Source of the DNA: Ifrita kowaldi
Taxonomy: Eukaryota; Chordata; Aves; Passeriformes; Cinclosomatidae
Assembly: GCA_013398055.1 (NCBI GenBank)
Contig: VZRS01015169.1
Coordinates: 641,973 to 705,972, forward strand
DNA length: 64,000 nt
Reading direction: 5' to 3'
A program made the translations under genes and the position numbers. Each line of letters starts with the position of its first letter. The stretch's first letter is position 1. Below the pieces are notes generated by a model. That model saw only the letters and a program-made list of their open reading frames with translations. It did not search any database and had not been told where the DNA came from. Of this stretch, positions 1 to 13,456 are shown piece after piece.

Positions 1-3000
1 GTCCTGTCTCTGGTCACTAGAGAAGAGATAAGCCTGGCCCTCTGCTTTCCCTTGTGAGGATGTTGAAGACCATCATGAGGTCTCCCCTCAGCCTCTTGCT
101 CCATTCCCCCGGCCATGTCCTACCACGATTAAAGAGATCCCTACAAGGTCATGTGGTGTCTCTGCAGCCAGGCATAGACATTGATTTTGATACGCATGAA
201 ATTGTTTTTGAGGTTCCTAATCTTTCTTTGGGGGTAGGAGAGACATCTTTCTGCCATTTTACTTTTCTACTCAATCTTCATTTTGTAGGGTATTCAACTC
301 TGCAATCTTAGTATGTTGAAATATTAAAGTCCCATTTACATACATAGAAAAAGGCTCTTAAATGCTCTGTAATTAGATGATTCAGAGTGAGAGCCATTTC
401 ATTCGGTCTGACCCAAATCTGCTGCTTGTAACTGCATACAGTCTGAGTACACATCAGGGTTTTCTTCTGTGCTGTAACAAACTCACCAAATTCGTGGAGA
501 AGTCTGTTTTCATTGTTCTCAGAGAATGAAATATTGTTTTTTCCTTCTCAGTCATCACAGAAAGGAGCTGAGAAGCAATTTCAGAGCTGGCAACTTTTAC
601 GAGGCTAATCTGGAATACTAATTCAAAACTCACATTAAACATCTGATCAAAGTGTTTTGGGTTCCATTATCATGGATTTCTTAAATAGAAGCAGATGGTA
701 TTTTACTGTGTGACAGCATTGAGATTTCCTCCCTCTCAGTTTCATCCAGAGGGAATACGATTCATGTGAATTCTTATGTAATTCTTAAAACCAAGAAGCC
801 CAAATATATAAAAAGCCAGCATGATACATGGAACTCTTCCTAATGAGGTAAATTCTCCATCTCTGTATCACTCCTTATTGCACTTTCCAAAACAGAACTT
901 GGAAGCCTCAGACCTCAGTGATTAAAACTTAAGCATGTAAACAGGTTTTGTGTGATTTATATCTTTTTGTTCAGTAATGTTCCCCTGGCAATAAAATTTG
1001 AACAGGAAATGATGATGACGGTCCTTAAGCATCACTGTTGACAGGGATTAGCTAGGAAGCAAATCCCAGGTATCAGGGTCACACTGTAGTCCTTTCTCTT
1101 ATCATTTTAGTAAGAACCTGAAATAACATATAATCTGAAATCTCCCATGAAAATGGTGGTGGGGCTCCACCCAAATTTAAGGCTCTGCCCATGTAATCAG
1201 CTGGCTGTGAAGGGGCATCAGATCAATGTTTCTGTATTTTCCTCCTGAAAAACAGTCATTTATCAAACAAACACAAGTTGGACATTGCTCCCTCTCCATC
1301 ACCTTTGCTTCTGCTTTATCTATTTATTCCTTGCCCCAGAATCAAAACTCATTTACTCTCTAAATCTGCAGGTTTGACTCTACTTTATTTGATGAGGAAA
1401 TGTTGTTATTAGGCTCCAAGTTTACAGTAAAAACTAAGAGAGCAGTGTATGCTATTTTCTGTCCCAAGCTGCTCTCTGAGGCAATCCAGGGCAGTTCTGC
1501 ATTACAGCAGATCTGAGAGGTGATTCTCCTAATGATGTGATTAAAAGCAGATCTTCTTTGGGTGGCAAAAGTGGATTTTCAGGGGATGATTTTATGAATC
1601 AAGCGGGCACAACTGGTTCTGTAAGCCGGAATTTGTCCTGTCTGGTCTAAATCAAAAAGAAAACTGAATATAGATATATATTTCTATGCTGTATGGGATA
1701 ATACGAACTTCAGGAGTGTCAGACTGTTACCATGACTGATGTAAAGTGAATCCTGGCTCTTGGCACTATGAATTTTGCATAGAGGTTAAGAAAGATAATG
1801 ACCTTCATAAAAGCAGCTCCCAGAATTGCTGCACGAGGCTGCGAGTTTCAGTGCCTGGAATGTGGATGAGGTATCCCCTGCCCTGGAGATTGCTTCCAGA
1901 CCTGTGTTTCTAAGATTAGGAAGGGCTCTGCTTTCAGTTATCCTGCAAAATGGTATCATGCCAATGAGGGCATGCTAGTTTTATATAAATTGCACATGAT
2001 AACTTTGCATTTCTGCACAAAAAAATAGACTCTTTTTCCTGCCCAAAAATCAAAGCACTTTGAAACTTGTAAAGTGCTTAAAATTCAGTTTTCTTGTGGA
2101 GGCAACTGCAGGGTTTTACAGTTTTTGAGAATAAGGAATTCCAAACAGGGCAGTTCAGCTTCACCAACTGTGAATCATGAATCCCTGCTGTTACTCGTGG
2201 ACCCTAGCATGGAGAAATATCCCCATGTTTGGATACAATCTTGGTGAAAACAACAGACTTGATATGGGCTGGAATCATTTAAATGCCTTGTAGGAGCTTT
2301 GTAGGGTCACTTTTAATCCTCATTGGAACAAGTAGAAATATTCTTAGCAATATCAGTAATTTTTAACTATTCTCTGAAGGCAGCAAGTTTGGGATGCCCC
2401 TGAGCAAAGGTGTGTCTACAGCACAGATACCTGCATTTCAACAAGTTCCTAGGACTATCCTAGCCAGAAAGAAATAGGTGTCTGTTGGACGTCATTCATC
2501 CTATTTTAGTCCAGATGTCTGAAATAAGCCATGTGAATCCAAATGCACAGCAGATGGCTCTGAAATGTTTGATACTCAAACAGCTCCACCTTAAAAATCA
2601 GAGAGAGCTTTAGGCTATTTTTAGCCAATCAGTGTAACAGGACAAAGTCCTTCAATAATTCAATAGATAACAATCATCCCACAATCTTTTTCAATCAAAA
2701 CTGCAGTTGGTACAAAACATACTTAGCTCACTTACTAAATATGTGTTATAAACTCAATGCTACAACTGTGTGGAGACCCCACGACCTCTCCCCACACAGT
2801 CTTGTTGGATATTCCAGCAGCTTTGGTTGACGTTTGCAAGTGAGAGTCCCTTCTCTATAAACTCAGTTGTCAGCTTTGGGAATTCCTGACACCACTACAG
2901 GATGTTTGGCACAGCAGGCTGACTTTGTTTTAACGTTGCTCTTCCTTGGCTGTCACTCTGCCACGAACTTTTTAAATCTCTGAAATGAGTAAGAAAGCTT

Positions 3001-4027
3001 TAAGGTAAGAGTAAAATGAGCATCACTTAATAAAATGCAAAATATTACATGAGTTACTAGTTTTAAAGTGACATATCAAAAGATAAATGATAATATACCT
3101 TACAGTTTCCTCTGTGCTGGCAATGGGATGTCTGATAACCATGAGGTGAACATATTACAGATGGAGAAGGTCCTGGTCAGCTGGCCTGAGCCAGGCTTAC
3201 AGTCCATCAGCACAAAACCCTGAGCATGTTGGGTGACAAAAAGTGGAATCAGACTTCACAATGGCTGTGCTACTTTTAAACCTTCGGGATTTGAATGATT
3301 CTTGATCCTATGTGCTTCCACTGCCTCCAGAAAACTTGATTTTAGTTGATATTTTATTCATGAAATCCCATTTGCTTGTGTTTGCTGGAGACACACAAAG
3401 GGGTACCCACGGAAAGCAGCTTTTTGGGTTCTCATGTAGGTGGCCATGTAGAGAGGTCAGCTGGAACAGGATGAAGCACACAATTTATCTCACATAAGTG
3501 CCCACAAAATTTTGCCTCACTCTCAGGGACACAGGCATGTTGTTGGTTCTCCTTTTCTTCCAAATTTTGAGTGTTTTCCAGTGATTTTCTGGGGAAAGAA
3601 AAGGGAAAGTACTTGGCAGTAAAAGCTACCTGCATTGACTAGACAGGGAAGTGTTGTACTTGGAAAGAAATTACAGTTTACTCATTTGATGTTTTCGACA
3701 TAGGACTTCGTTGCGGTTTGGCTTCACGAGTTTTTCTCTTCTGTGTTTGCTTTGTGTTCAGGAAAATTAAAGACCTATTCACCATGAGCCTCAGGCATCC
3801 ATGGATTTCCAGTAGGGCAGCAGCCTGCAGATCCAGCTGGGCAGTGCACTGCTGTGTCTGTGCCTGTGGAGTGACATCTGCCTCTGTCCAGCTGTGTGTG
3901 ACACAGCAAGGAGAGGGCTGAGTCACCTCTGTTATCCCTGCTGCCTGCAGCATCTTTGCCTGTCAGGTCATCTGGAGCATTTGGGGGTCAGCTGGGTGTC
4001 CTCTCTATGGCCACTTCAGCCACCAGA

Positions 4028-4135
4028 GATATATATAGGTATTATGTTAGATATTAGATATATGTATGTTAATTAAGTATATAAAATAAATATATATATC
4101 TATATCTAAATATATGTCTATATTTAATTAACTCT
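4028..4135. repeat. AT-rich simple repeat
   Basis: About 100 bases made almost only of A and T, with short runs of ATATAT and GATATAT-like units and occasional C or G. The units are degenerate, so this is an old low-complexity tract rather than a clean microsatellite. No gene context is visible. Confidence 0.75.
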
Positions 4136-6239
4136 GAAGTTTGGCAGAAATATGCCTGGAAATGGGAATATTCAGTCTGTGGGATTTGTCTCAGAGAAGC
4201 GAGTTGTTCAGCTGCAGCAAAACCACTCAGTTGTTATGACGGGTGGGCTGAGTACAACCTCACATCAGCCTTTTGAAAAGGCCTGTAATTTCATTACTCT
4301 GATAAATATCAAGGGTCACTTTAAGTCTTAAAACAGAGATTGCTTTGACAAAGCTTTTAACCTCAGGCTGACATTCTACCTTACCTCCATGATAAAGCAC
4401 ATTTTTAGAGATTAATTCAAACACACTATTCACTTTGCAAAGTTAATTTCAAATTCACTCCCTCTGATCTCTTGCAGGTCTGTCGGTTTCTAATGACGTT
4501 AGTGTTTGTATTTTGCACAGCCAGAGGTACTGAAGATTCACCTTGCCCTCACCTTCACTATTTCTTAGTAATATCTAGGGATGAGTTAATACATAGTTTC
4601 ACAAGGTGTTTAAACAAATCTTTCCGTCTCTCAGCAGGAGATGGAATCTGTCATCTTTTGGGTCTGGGGTAGGCTGTTTTAGTCACATCCTGGATGCTGA
4701 CAACCCGCTCTAATAATCGTGCCAGGACCAGGCTCCTTATGGATCATCTCTACCTCTTCTTGGGCAGGTCTAGGCTGCAATGAGCATCCGTGTGCCAAGG
4801 ACACGCAGACAAATGCTCCAGCATGAGCATTCATGGTCCTAGAGAAGAATGGATCAAGAAGACTTGGATTCCACTTGCCAGATACTGCACTTTTTTGGCC
4901 ATAATCAGCTGGTAGACACACCCCTCCTGTCCTGCTGTAAGTCCTTTTCATCCAAACATCTCAAAGGCTGATTAAATACTAATTTACAGAGAAAGACATT
5001 GAAATAAAGAAATACGAAGTGGCTTCCCTGAGACAACAGAAGCCACAGTAAGCCTTTAACTAAGATGTAAGTTTTGAGGTGATGTTCTTCAAAAGAATAA
5101 ATTTTACCTGGGATGAGTCACTGGCAGTGATACAAATGAAAAACATGTCCCTGGAGCTCTTGTTTTACCACCACACTCAGCTCTCTCTCAGGGACTCACC
5201 CCTGCTGTGCTGTTCTACATCTCCATAAGCAGTGGGGTTGGCACATGAGTGGAATCTCTGTTCAGAAAGCTGGGTTTAAGATGAACCAGAGTGCCTCACA
5301 GACTTGTAATTCAAAATATTTTCTTTCAGGTGAGTTTGTAGGGAAAGGGGGCATGGGGAAAGATGTTGGGGAAAATGGAATTACTTACTATCTTTGGGTA
5401 AGGTAGTAAGTTAAGCAGTGGTTTTAAAGAGGGAGGAAGAATTCAGACACCAACATAACCCTAGTGAGGAAAGCAAATTCATGAGAGAACAATTAATAAA
5501 GCATAAAAACTACATTTACAAGTATTCTACTTAGCTTAGTACCACTTGAGCACCAGCATGCTAATGCAGCGAGCTATTTATAGTGCAATAAATCACCTCA
5601 CCCCTTTAATTGCAAATTTACCTTTGTGGATTTTGAAGGCTGTGGTGTGTTACCAAATTTAAAGGTGCTGACAGAGCAATCAGTATTTTTGTGGAGCAAA
5701 TCAAACTGAGACTTTGTGTCAAAACAACGTAATCTTAAGGGAGCTGGAGAAGCAAACGTGCAGAGAAAGGTATATTCCCTGTTCAAATACTGCCATATTC
5801 CTTGTGAGGGAAACAGGTTATACTCGTAAAGATGCTATAATTCTCTTTATAGGACTCAGAGCACCTGCTTTAAGAGGCAATTCACCCTCAAACCACACAG
5901 GGAGCAACCAAGGCTGACTCTGAGGCATCTCCTGGAAGTGGAGACAGGGCTGATGTGAAATGTACAGGTCTGCTCCCTCCTCCTGCAGAAAACCATGCAA
6001 AGCCCAGCTGTCCTCCAGATCTGTGTATCCCTTTCCCCAGGCAAGTGGTCCTCCCTCTCAGCAAGGGGTAAAAGCCCCTAGGATAGGGGGTGCTGCTCTT
6101 CTGATGGGTTTGGCCCCAAACCTCCCTCTTTTTCCATGAATATCAATAGACTTGGGTCTAATGAATGAAAATGTGTGGGAGTTTTAGGAGAGGGAGGCTG
6201 TAAACTCAGCAAGACAGGCAAAGAGTTTACTCAGTGTTT

Positions 6240-6510
6240 ATTTTTGAGCATGCAGGCATCTGCCTGCGGCACCTGAATGGCTGCAGAAATTGTTTTCAGA
6301 AATTAATCATAATGGAGCCTGATGCGCCGGGTAAATGCGCCGTGACTCATCCAGAGCTGAACTACAGAGAGCCTGCACGGTGACTGTCGCCGTGTTAGGA
6401 TAAAATAACTTCTCGAGCAGATGATGCATGTGACAGTTGGATGTGCTCATCTAATTGCAATAACCGGCAGAGGGAAGAGGAGCTTGTTACGAAGGTTGTG
6501 CATTAGCACA
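6240..6510. promoter_or_regulatory. Candidate conserved non-coding element
   Basis: This stretch keeps several CpGs (GCGCCGGG, GCGCCGTGA, GTCGCCGTG, CTCGAG, AACCGG) inside otherwise CpG-poor DNA, and it has homeodomain-like AATTAATCAT and CTAATTGCAATAA sites. It shows no open frame of note and no repeat signature. Retained CpGs and clustered factor-like sites are typical of constrained enhancers, but conservation cannot be shown from one sequence. It lies about 7 kb upstream of the ELAPOR2 first exon, so it could act on that gene or on an upstream neighbour. Confidence 0.25.
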
Positions 6511-6682
6511 CACGTTTGAGGGTATTTATTGCTTCCAGGAATGCTGAGGATGGAGGCAAAAGGCTCCCAGGTGCCAAGAAAGCTGCTAAGAGCACTGAGC
6601 ATTTTAAGCTTTGCCTGTCGTAGCTGCAAAATCATCTAACAGCACATGCCCTGCTTTTCCTTACATCAGTCCTTATCCACAG

Positions 6683-6778
6683 GAGCAGCCTGATCTAGTG
6701 GGTGACATCCCTGCCCACGGGAAGGAACAGGAACTGGGTGATCTTTCCAACCCAAACCATTTTGTGATTCTATGATTA
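6683..6778 (+). mobile_element. CR1 LINE 3' end fragment
   Basis: This matches the avian CR1 3' untranslated end as I know it: a block resembling 'ggtgacatccctgcccacgg', then 'ggaactgggtgatcttt', then 'ccaacccaaaccatttt', ending in the tail repeat GATTCTATGATT. It is 5'-truncated, as most CR1 copies are. The tail orientation puts the element on the plus strand. No coding part remains. Confidence 0.88.
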
Positions 6779-7530
6779 GGAATCAAGTGAATGTTTTGTG
6801 TTGCCCCTTCAGCCTCCTTACAGCTGAAGCCCCACAAATGGAGATGGGACCCTGCACTGACTTGTAGGTCGGCCTGTCAGGGTAGATCAGGCTGCTTGGC
6901 CACAGCTTCACCTTGAAGTCACCTTGAAAAGTCATATTTCGGTCATGTGCTTGCGTAGGGCCAATGCAATTTCACGCCCACGTACGTGAGATCACAGTCT
7001 TCTCACATGATGAATTACACCTCTGGCTTCTACAAAAATGACTTTGTTACAATCTCTGACATTTAGTTGGGTGCTTTTTATTTGGAAAAACTGGGTTTTG
7101 GAAGTCTACAAAGGCTCTCCTGGGAGCAGAAAATCAATATTGTTGTTAATACTGAGCTGCAGTCATTTGCTGCCATTGCATGCGTCAGTGCTATCAGCAG
7201 TGTCAGCTCAATTCATTTTTGCTACCAACTATAGCAATAATAAGGTGATAAAATATGTCCTATCTACAAAAACTCCTGTTTATCAAACAGGTGGGACTTT
7301 CAAAGCATTTTAGTGTTGGCTCAGGATGGCTCCCATCGATGTCCCTTGGAGTGCCTGGTATTGTTTTCTTTGAAGATTTTGAAGAGTGAGGAGATATTGT
7401 CATTGATTCAGGGGAAGCAGAAAGACCTTTGAAAGACCATTGAAAATGCAGCATTTTAATCACAAAGCTTCCATCAAGATCAGGCAGGTCAATAGAAAAT
7501 ATGAGCCCTGTTTCCTTCCAGAGGACAGTA

Positions 7531-7590
7531 TCATGAAATCACAAAATGGTTTGGGTTGGAAGGGACCGCTAAAGGTCATCTGGTCGAACT
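7531..7590 (-). mobile_element. CR1 LINE 3' end fragment, reverse
   Basis: A short copy of the reverse-complement CR1 tail: it starts with a tail-like TCATGAAATCACAAAATGG, then 'tttgggttggaagggacc' and 'aaaggtcatctggtc'. Similarity stops soon after 7,590, so it is a heavily 5'-truncated copy on the minus strand. Confidence 0.85.
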
Positions 7591-10189
7591 ATATGAAAGC
7601 CTTGTACATTTTGATTTTTATTTTCCTAGAAAAGCAAGATGTTTCTGATAGCATAGCTGGGAGAGGGAGTTCTCCTCACCACACTGTGGGACAGTGGCCC
7701 CTGACACTTTGGTGATGGCACAAGGGAGAAATGGTGACTGGAGAAGTTGGGCAGCATAGGGACTCCTTGGTCAGAAATACAGCACTGCGTGGAGGCTGCT
7801 CTGCCTTCTGCTCTTTCCTAGAGCCACGAGTGCATCTGTAGAGCCCTTGCCAGCCTAGAGTGGACGTGATCAGCCTCAATATACCTGGCATCACTATTGA
7901 AGTGAATACAAGGTTACACCAAATAAATTGCTGCAGAAAGCAATTTAGTCCATGTCATTCCTCCTAACTTAGTTCACACACCAAATCAGCGCAGGCAGAT
8001 CATATAGATTTTAGCTTGCTAATAGTTTACACTACATTACTTTTCAGATTGCTCACCCAGCCCTCCCGTATGGCATGTCCTCTTTGGACATAACCATGTC
8101 ACCATGGGTCTCTGAGAGTCCTCTAACGAGGCTCGATTTTGCACGCAAAGTCAAGAAAATCATCATTACTCCAAACCCTCTTGCTACCCGATAGCAGATA
8201 AATAGGTCTGCTGGGAGAAGATGTCTGTGCGTGAATGGCTAAGAAACCCTAGCAGCAGCAGTAAAAGCTTTTGGATGCTGATCCTGCTGTCTGTCCCCAG
8301 TTGTCTTGGAAATATTTACCCTTGCTATTCCTTCTTACTCAAAACAAACATGCTAACTGATTTTAATGCAGTGATCATCTCTTTTTATTCTGTATGTGGT
8401 AGGGAAGAGAATCAGATGGTCTGTACATTATAAAACTGAAAATTAGTATTTTCCCCATGTCAAATCATGTGGCTATCTCAAAAGCAGAGAAATTCCTCTC
8501 TTACAGCTGAATTTCTTGTGATTCAGATTCAAGCAAGGCAGATTATGTCTCTAACCTCTCTTCTCCAGGCTTGTGGATAGAAATGGTGCAGAAGTACTTT
8601 GGGTCTTTTATGTCTAACCTTTGCACAGCTAATATTAAATTGTATGTATTCAAGGAGTTGTTCTAGTGCCAAGACAAGAGTAAGATTTACAGGAAAATTC
8701 AACTAAAGTCAAAATGAGAGAAAGGATGAACAAAGAAATCACAAATGGAAGGCTCCAAGAGGTTTAAAGTGGATCCAAAAGATGAAGTTTGCTAGAAAAG
8801 CAAAATACAGGCACGCTAAACATCTCTAGGGAGAAGAGGCAAAAAATACAGCATTGAGGAGCAAAGGAGGGAAAGGGATAAATGCTGAATGTTACATCTA
8901 GGAGTGAGAATTATGAAAAGGCAGTAAAGCTGATCCTGGCTTTTCTCTATCCAGAAAGCCTTGTTTCCTTGTTTTTCAGGTGTGGGTTTACATCAGGAGG
9001 CTACAGCTATGTGATGAAGCTTCACAATTGCATCACACAGCCCAGCAATCCCTGTGCCAGGTCCCTTTCCCTGTGCTGTGCTCTGGTTTGGATGCACGTG
9101 GGGCTGAGTGTGGAGTATAAGCCAGTCAGACATGTACCACTTAACACACTCCCAAAGCTGGAGGATGTGAACCTTGTTTAAAGAGGTCACTCACTCGACA
9201 GCAGAAAATGATCTAGGGTGGGCTTCATTTCACCATGTGTAGGTGTCTATATCAGAACTACCTGTGCAGTTAATGGAGAGAAAAGACATTCAACTCCTCC
9301 TAAAACAGATCATTAAAACAATGTCTTATGAAGGCTGCCTTCCCTTTCAGCTCTGGATGCTTTCATGTACCATTTAGAAAAAGGTTTCTGATGGGTTTAT
9401 AACTTATTTCTTAGGGGAGAGTGAATAGTACTCCCAAAGCCCTACAAGCTGTGGGTGACAAAGTCAAGTGAGATGAATCCCAGCATCAGGTTCTTCCATG
9501 GGCTACAGGAGAACCTGAGAGAGATCTCACTACAAATGCCACCCTTTTTTTGTAGTGACTGCTTAGCCATCACATCAGCTTTCTCAGCAGGGTTCTCCAG
9601 ATTATTCTAGGATGGAGCCATGATGGTCCTTGAATTACTTGAAAGTATAAGTGATGTCTAAGTAGGTCAGAACTGAACCAGAGGCCTGGGTATAAACATT
9701 CTTTTAGTATTGCAATGTATCTTGAATTTCCAAACAGCTTGAAGAGTTTGGAAGTCCAAAAGTAAGAACATTTGTAGGAGCAAGAATTTTAAATCTTTCT
9801 TGAACGGCACTCAGTAAAGCACCAGGATGACAAGATGTCTTGAAAGAATGTTAATTTTTGTCTCAGATAAAGTGTTCCCTCATGAAAAGTACACAGATGA
9901 CCAGGTTATATGTGCAAATATATGGTTCACAAGAAAAAGAAGAAGTCTGAGCAGAACACACTGTGGTAGAGCTCACAGATGGACGTGTTAGCAAGACAAA
10001 AGAATGTTACCTTCTGTGGGAATACAGGTACTCTTGTAGAGCAATCACAAAATTTAACCACGTGGATAGTCAACAATGTTAGAAAATGAGTTTCAATGAA
10101 GAAAATCCATGAAATTGCTTTATGTTGATTAGCTTTTCCAAAAGTTGCAGTGAAATGTGAGTGCAGGCACGGTTTTTAAGGTGATTTCA

Positions 10190-10480
10190 CCAGAAACAGG
10201 CAGAGCAGAAAAGGGTTAATAGCTGCATTTACCGTGTGATGTATTCCCATGCAAGCCACTGTCAGCCTACAGACCTGACTAATCTCAAGTGTAGTTACTA
10301 ATTGCTGTCATCCAAACAGTAGCTGGCAGCCATTTAATTTTCCCTTTCACTTGGTGTCATTAACATTAGTGACATATGGCTCTTTCCCTGCCCCAGCTCC
10401 GTGGCTACCGGGGAAACCTGTGGCTTGAGCTTTGCAAACATCAAAGTCCATGATTAACTTTCAGCATCTTGCTGGTGTCA
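10190..10480. promoter_or_regulatory. Candidate conserved non-coding element
   Basis: A unique-looking stretch with a mixed TF-site appearance (AGGGTTAATAG, CATTTAATTTTCC, GTCATTAACATTAGTGACATATGG) followed by a CpG-containing CCGTGGCTACCGGGGAAACC. It has no open frame of note and no repeat signature. It sits about 3 kb upstream of the ELAPOR2 coding start, where a proximal enhancer could lie. This is inference from texture only. Confidence 0.2.
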
Positions 10481-13310
10481 GGAAGAATTGTTTACAGATC
10501 TGGATCCTAAATGCCTGAAAGCTGTTGGTTTTTTCTGGGCAAAACTAGGACAGCAGTATAAAGGTACAATTTTACATCTTTAACTTATTCCAGGCTGATG
10601 CACAATAAAATTCAGGCAACAGGGGAGATGTAGCTTGAAACACATTAGAGTATAAATTATTATTTACTACTTTGCTTTTCTCCTTTTTTTTTTTCTTTTG
10701 TCCTTTAATATAGTTCAGCTGGGCAATTGTTTATAAGTGAGATTGCATAAATTTTCTGAATTACTTTCATATCTTCTCACTTGACTCAAAAATATTAGGT
10801 CAAGATTTCAGATACAGATCTCAAAACTCTGTTTCACTCCCTGATATCTGTTCTTACTAGATTTAAAACTCCTTTATCTCTGCTGCCTTATATATAGGTG
10901 CTACTTTTTTTTGGTATTAAAGTTGCACAATATGTCTTAAATCCCACACTGCTTTCCTCTATCTCATTTGTTCATGTATATCTAAGCTCATTAATTTTTT
11001 AAACAGTGTACTTTTTATTTTCTGCTGGCCACATGCTTACTATGCTCTGCAGAATTTTTGCCATCTTGCTTTCAGGTAAGATTTGCAGGATTTAATATCA
11101 CAGGCATTTCAGATCCTGTTCAAATAGCACAGCAACCAAAGTGATTGTACTGCTTTTAAAGATCAAGTAATTTCTGGACCTTGTGTCCTTTGGAAACATA
11201 AAATAAGACAAAAAAAACAATCTCAGATCTTAGTGATTTTTCTTGCTAGGAAGACAGCAAGTTCCACAGAGGACAGTAAAAAAGCTTTGGTAACATATAG
11301 TGAGTCCTGAAGAAGAGTAGGTAGCCTTTTATTTGTAAATTGACTTCTCCCCGCTCTGAGTTTTAAGGTTAAATAATTTAGTGATGCAAAAGGGTGACAG
11401 AGCAGCTGACAAAGCATACTCTGGTACTCCCTTTCCTCACCCATCCCTGTGCTGTATGGAAGTTCTGCTCACCTAAACTGACTTCTGCTGGTCCTGTTGC
11501 CTCCTGGAGGGTCCCTGGGAGTCAGCAGCAGTAACCCTCCCACTGCAGAGAGCAACTCTGCCAGCAGCCCCCCAGACCTGCTTCCCACTCTGAATTCTTA
11601 TTCGAGGTCAGCACCTGCAGCAAGAAGTGCACTTTTCTGCAAGTTGACCTTGTACCCATTTTCCTTGCATGAAAGACGTGCTGAATCCAACCAATATATT
11701 TTTTCCCATATATTTTCAGAGTGAGTCCCTTGCTGTATGCCTGGGAGGGCCTGCAGCTTTGTGTGTTTTATGTTACCAAATGTGAAGAGAAACGCTGCTC
11801 CAGCTGAAATCAGTGCTCCTCAGACACTGGATTTTATCCTGCAGTTAAGGTGAGCAACGAATCCTTGGGACCAACCTTGTGACCTACCTACTGCAGAAGC
11901 ACAAAACATAAAGCAGCAGCATGGTTTCTACCCTGTTCTCCACTTTTTCTGGAAAGATAATTTGATTTTTTCGTGTAACTGATTACACAAGGTGCTTTGT
12001 TTGGCACCCTGGTGAGTGATGGGACCGTCGATAGAAGCACCATAACCCACTTTCCTTCCTCCAGCTGGAGCTAAAATCAGAGCAAGGCTCTGTAAAAGAA
12101 CAAAGAGAAATTGCAAACTTGTCTCCGTTAGCAGGGCATCACAGAGCTCCCTTCCCGACTGCTCCAGCAAGGGTCTCAAATGACATAAAATGAGCAAAAT
12201 GAACCATTTTTTTATTAGCATACAGTCACAGCAATGACACCAACCAGGATGGACAGAGGGCTTGCATGATGCAAAGATCTGACTCTGCCCTTACACCCCA
12301 CATCTCTTTTCATGAGGTGAATAAAAGCTGAGTCAAACCTGAATCACGGTGAGCAGGAACTGCAGTAAAATTAAAAAAAAAAGTCATTCCATGAACTGAA
12401 AGAAAAGGAAAAGAAAAGGGCTACGTATTGGAGTCTGAAAAGGTGGATCAATAAGGACAGGAACATCTTGTGCTACCCGTGAGAAGCTCTGTACTGGGGT
12501 TTGCTAGTTAGATAAGAGGAAAGGAAGACCCAGGAGGGAGCAGGAAAGTGAGCAGGGTTGGCAGAGATGCCAGGGAGGCAGAGGACAATCAGTGCCTGAG
12601 GCAGTCACACACTTCATTAGGAAGGAGTAGTTGGACATTGCTGGGGAACAGGAAAATTCAGACTGAAAGGCAACCACCGAGGGAGAAATGTGCGTAATTC
12701 TGGGGATAAGAGTAATTTGGGTCAGGCCACGAACAAGCTACTATCGCACCTCATGGAGCAGGTTGCTGCCGTGCTCTGGCCAGGAGCTGAGCGGTCCAGC
12801 GCACATCTTGCCTGGTGGGATCCCACCTTGAGGGGGGGCACGGGCATCCTTAGCGTCCGAGGAGCGGGGAGATGGGTGCAAGCACCCCGCGCCTCCTGGC
12901 GCTGCCGTGGACAGGGATGGTGCGGGGGTGACAGGAATCAGGCGGGAGACGGCGGGGGATGCGGGCCGGCATCCCACGGCAGGGCTGGGGAAGGGGGGAT
13001 TCCATCCCACAGCGCCGCTCCCACCCCGGAGCCTATCGGGGCCAGACGTTCCAGGCGGGGGCTGCTGCCGGCGGTGCCCGCGGGTTTCGGCCCCCGCCGC
13101 GGAGGTTTTGGGGCTGGTAAGATGCAGCCAGAGGATGCTCCGTGCTCCCTTCGCCACGCCGGGGCTGGACCAGCCTCGGCAGCGTGCGCCTGCGCCGCCA
13201 GCCTTCCTCCCCCTCCTCCCCCCGCTGCCGGCCCCTCCTCCCGGCTCTGGCGGTGCCGGCTGCCGGGGCGGGCGGCCGGCGGGGCCGCTGTGTCCGACAG
13301 CCCCGGGGTT

Positions 13311-13394
13311 ATGCCCGGCTGCAGGCGGGGCGCAGGGCCAGGGGCAGCCCGCGGCCGGCGCTCGGAGGTGTCTGGCAGGAGCGGGGGGCGGTGA
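13311..13394 (+). CDS. Possible upstream ORF in ELAPOR2 leader
   Basis: An ATG in the GC-rich leader opens a 27-codon frame (beginning MPGCRRGAG, arginine-rich) that stops at a TGA 62 bases before the main start codon. If the transcript begins upstream of this point, it would be a short upstream ORF that could lower or tune translation of the main frame. The peptide has no recognisable domain. Whether the region is transcribed is not shown by the sequence. Confidence 0.3.
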   Translation: MPGCRRGAGPGAARGRRSEVSGRSGGR

Positions 13395-13456
13395 TTCCCA
13401 CCAGCACCCCCCGCCCCGGGAAGGGGTGCGCGGGCGCTCCGCGGCGGAGGAGGAGG

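Larger units (their letters stand above)
1..6682. other. Upstream intergenic DNA, no gene seen
   Basis: AT-rich sequence with few CpGs. The open frames here are all under about 100 codons, occur on both strands, resemble no protein family I know, and lack convincing exon borders. The only distinct structures are the AT-rich simple repeat near 4,030-4,135 and the CpG-retaining block from about 6,240, both listed separately. In mammals the gene upstream of ELAPOR2 is DMTF1, from memory of human gene order, but no DMTF1 exon was recognised here. Confidence 0.6.
6779..12780. other. Upstream intergenic DNA, no gene seen
   Basis: Apart from one short CR1 fragment (7,531-7,590) and a possible conserved stretch near 10,200-10,480, I see no gene, RNA gene or clear repeat. 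A purine-rich block lies at about 8,700-8,880. Open frames are short and unrecognised. CpG density rises only at the right end, on approach to the ELAPOR2 promoter. Confidence 0.6.
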
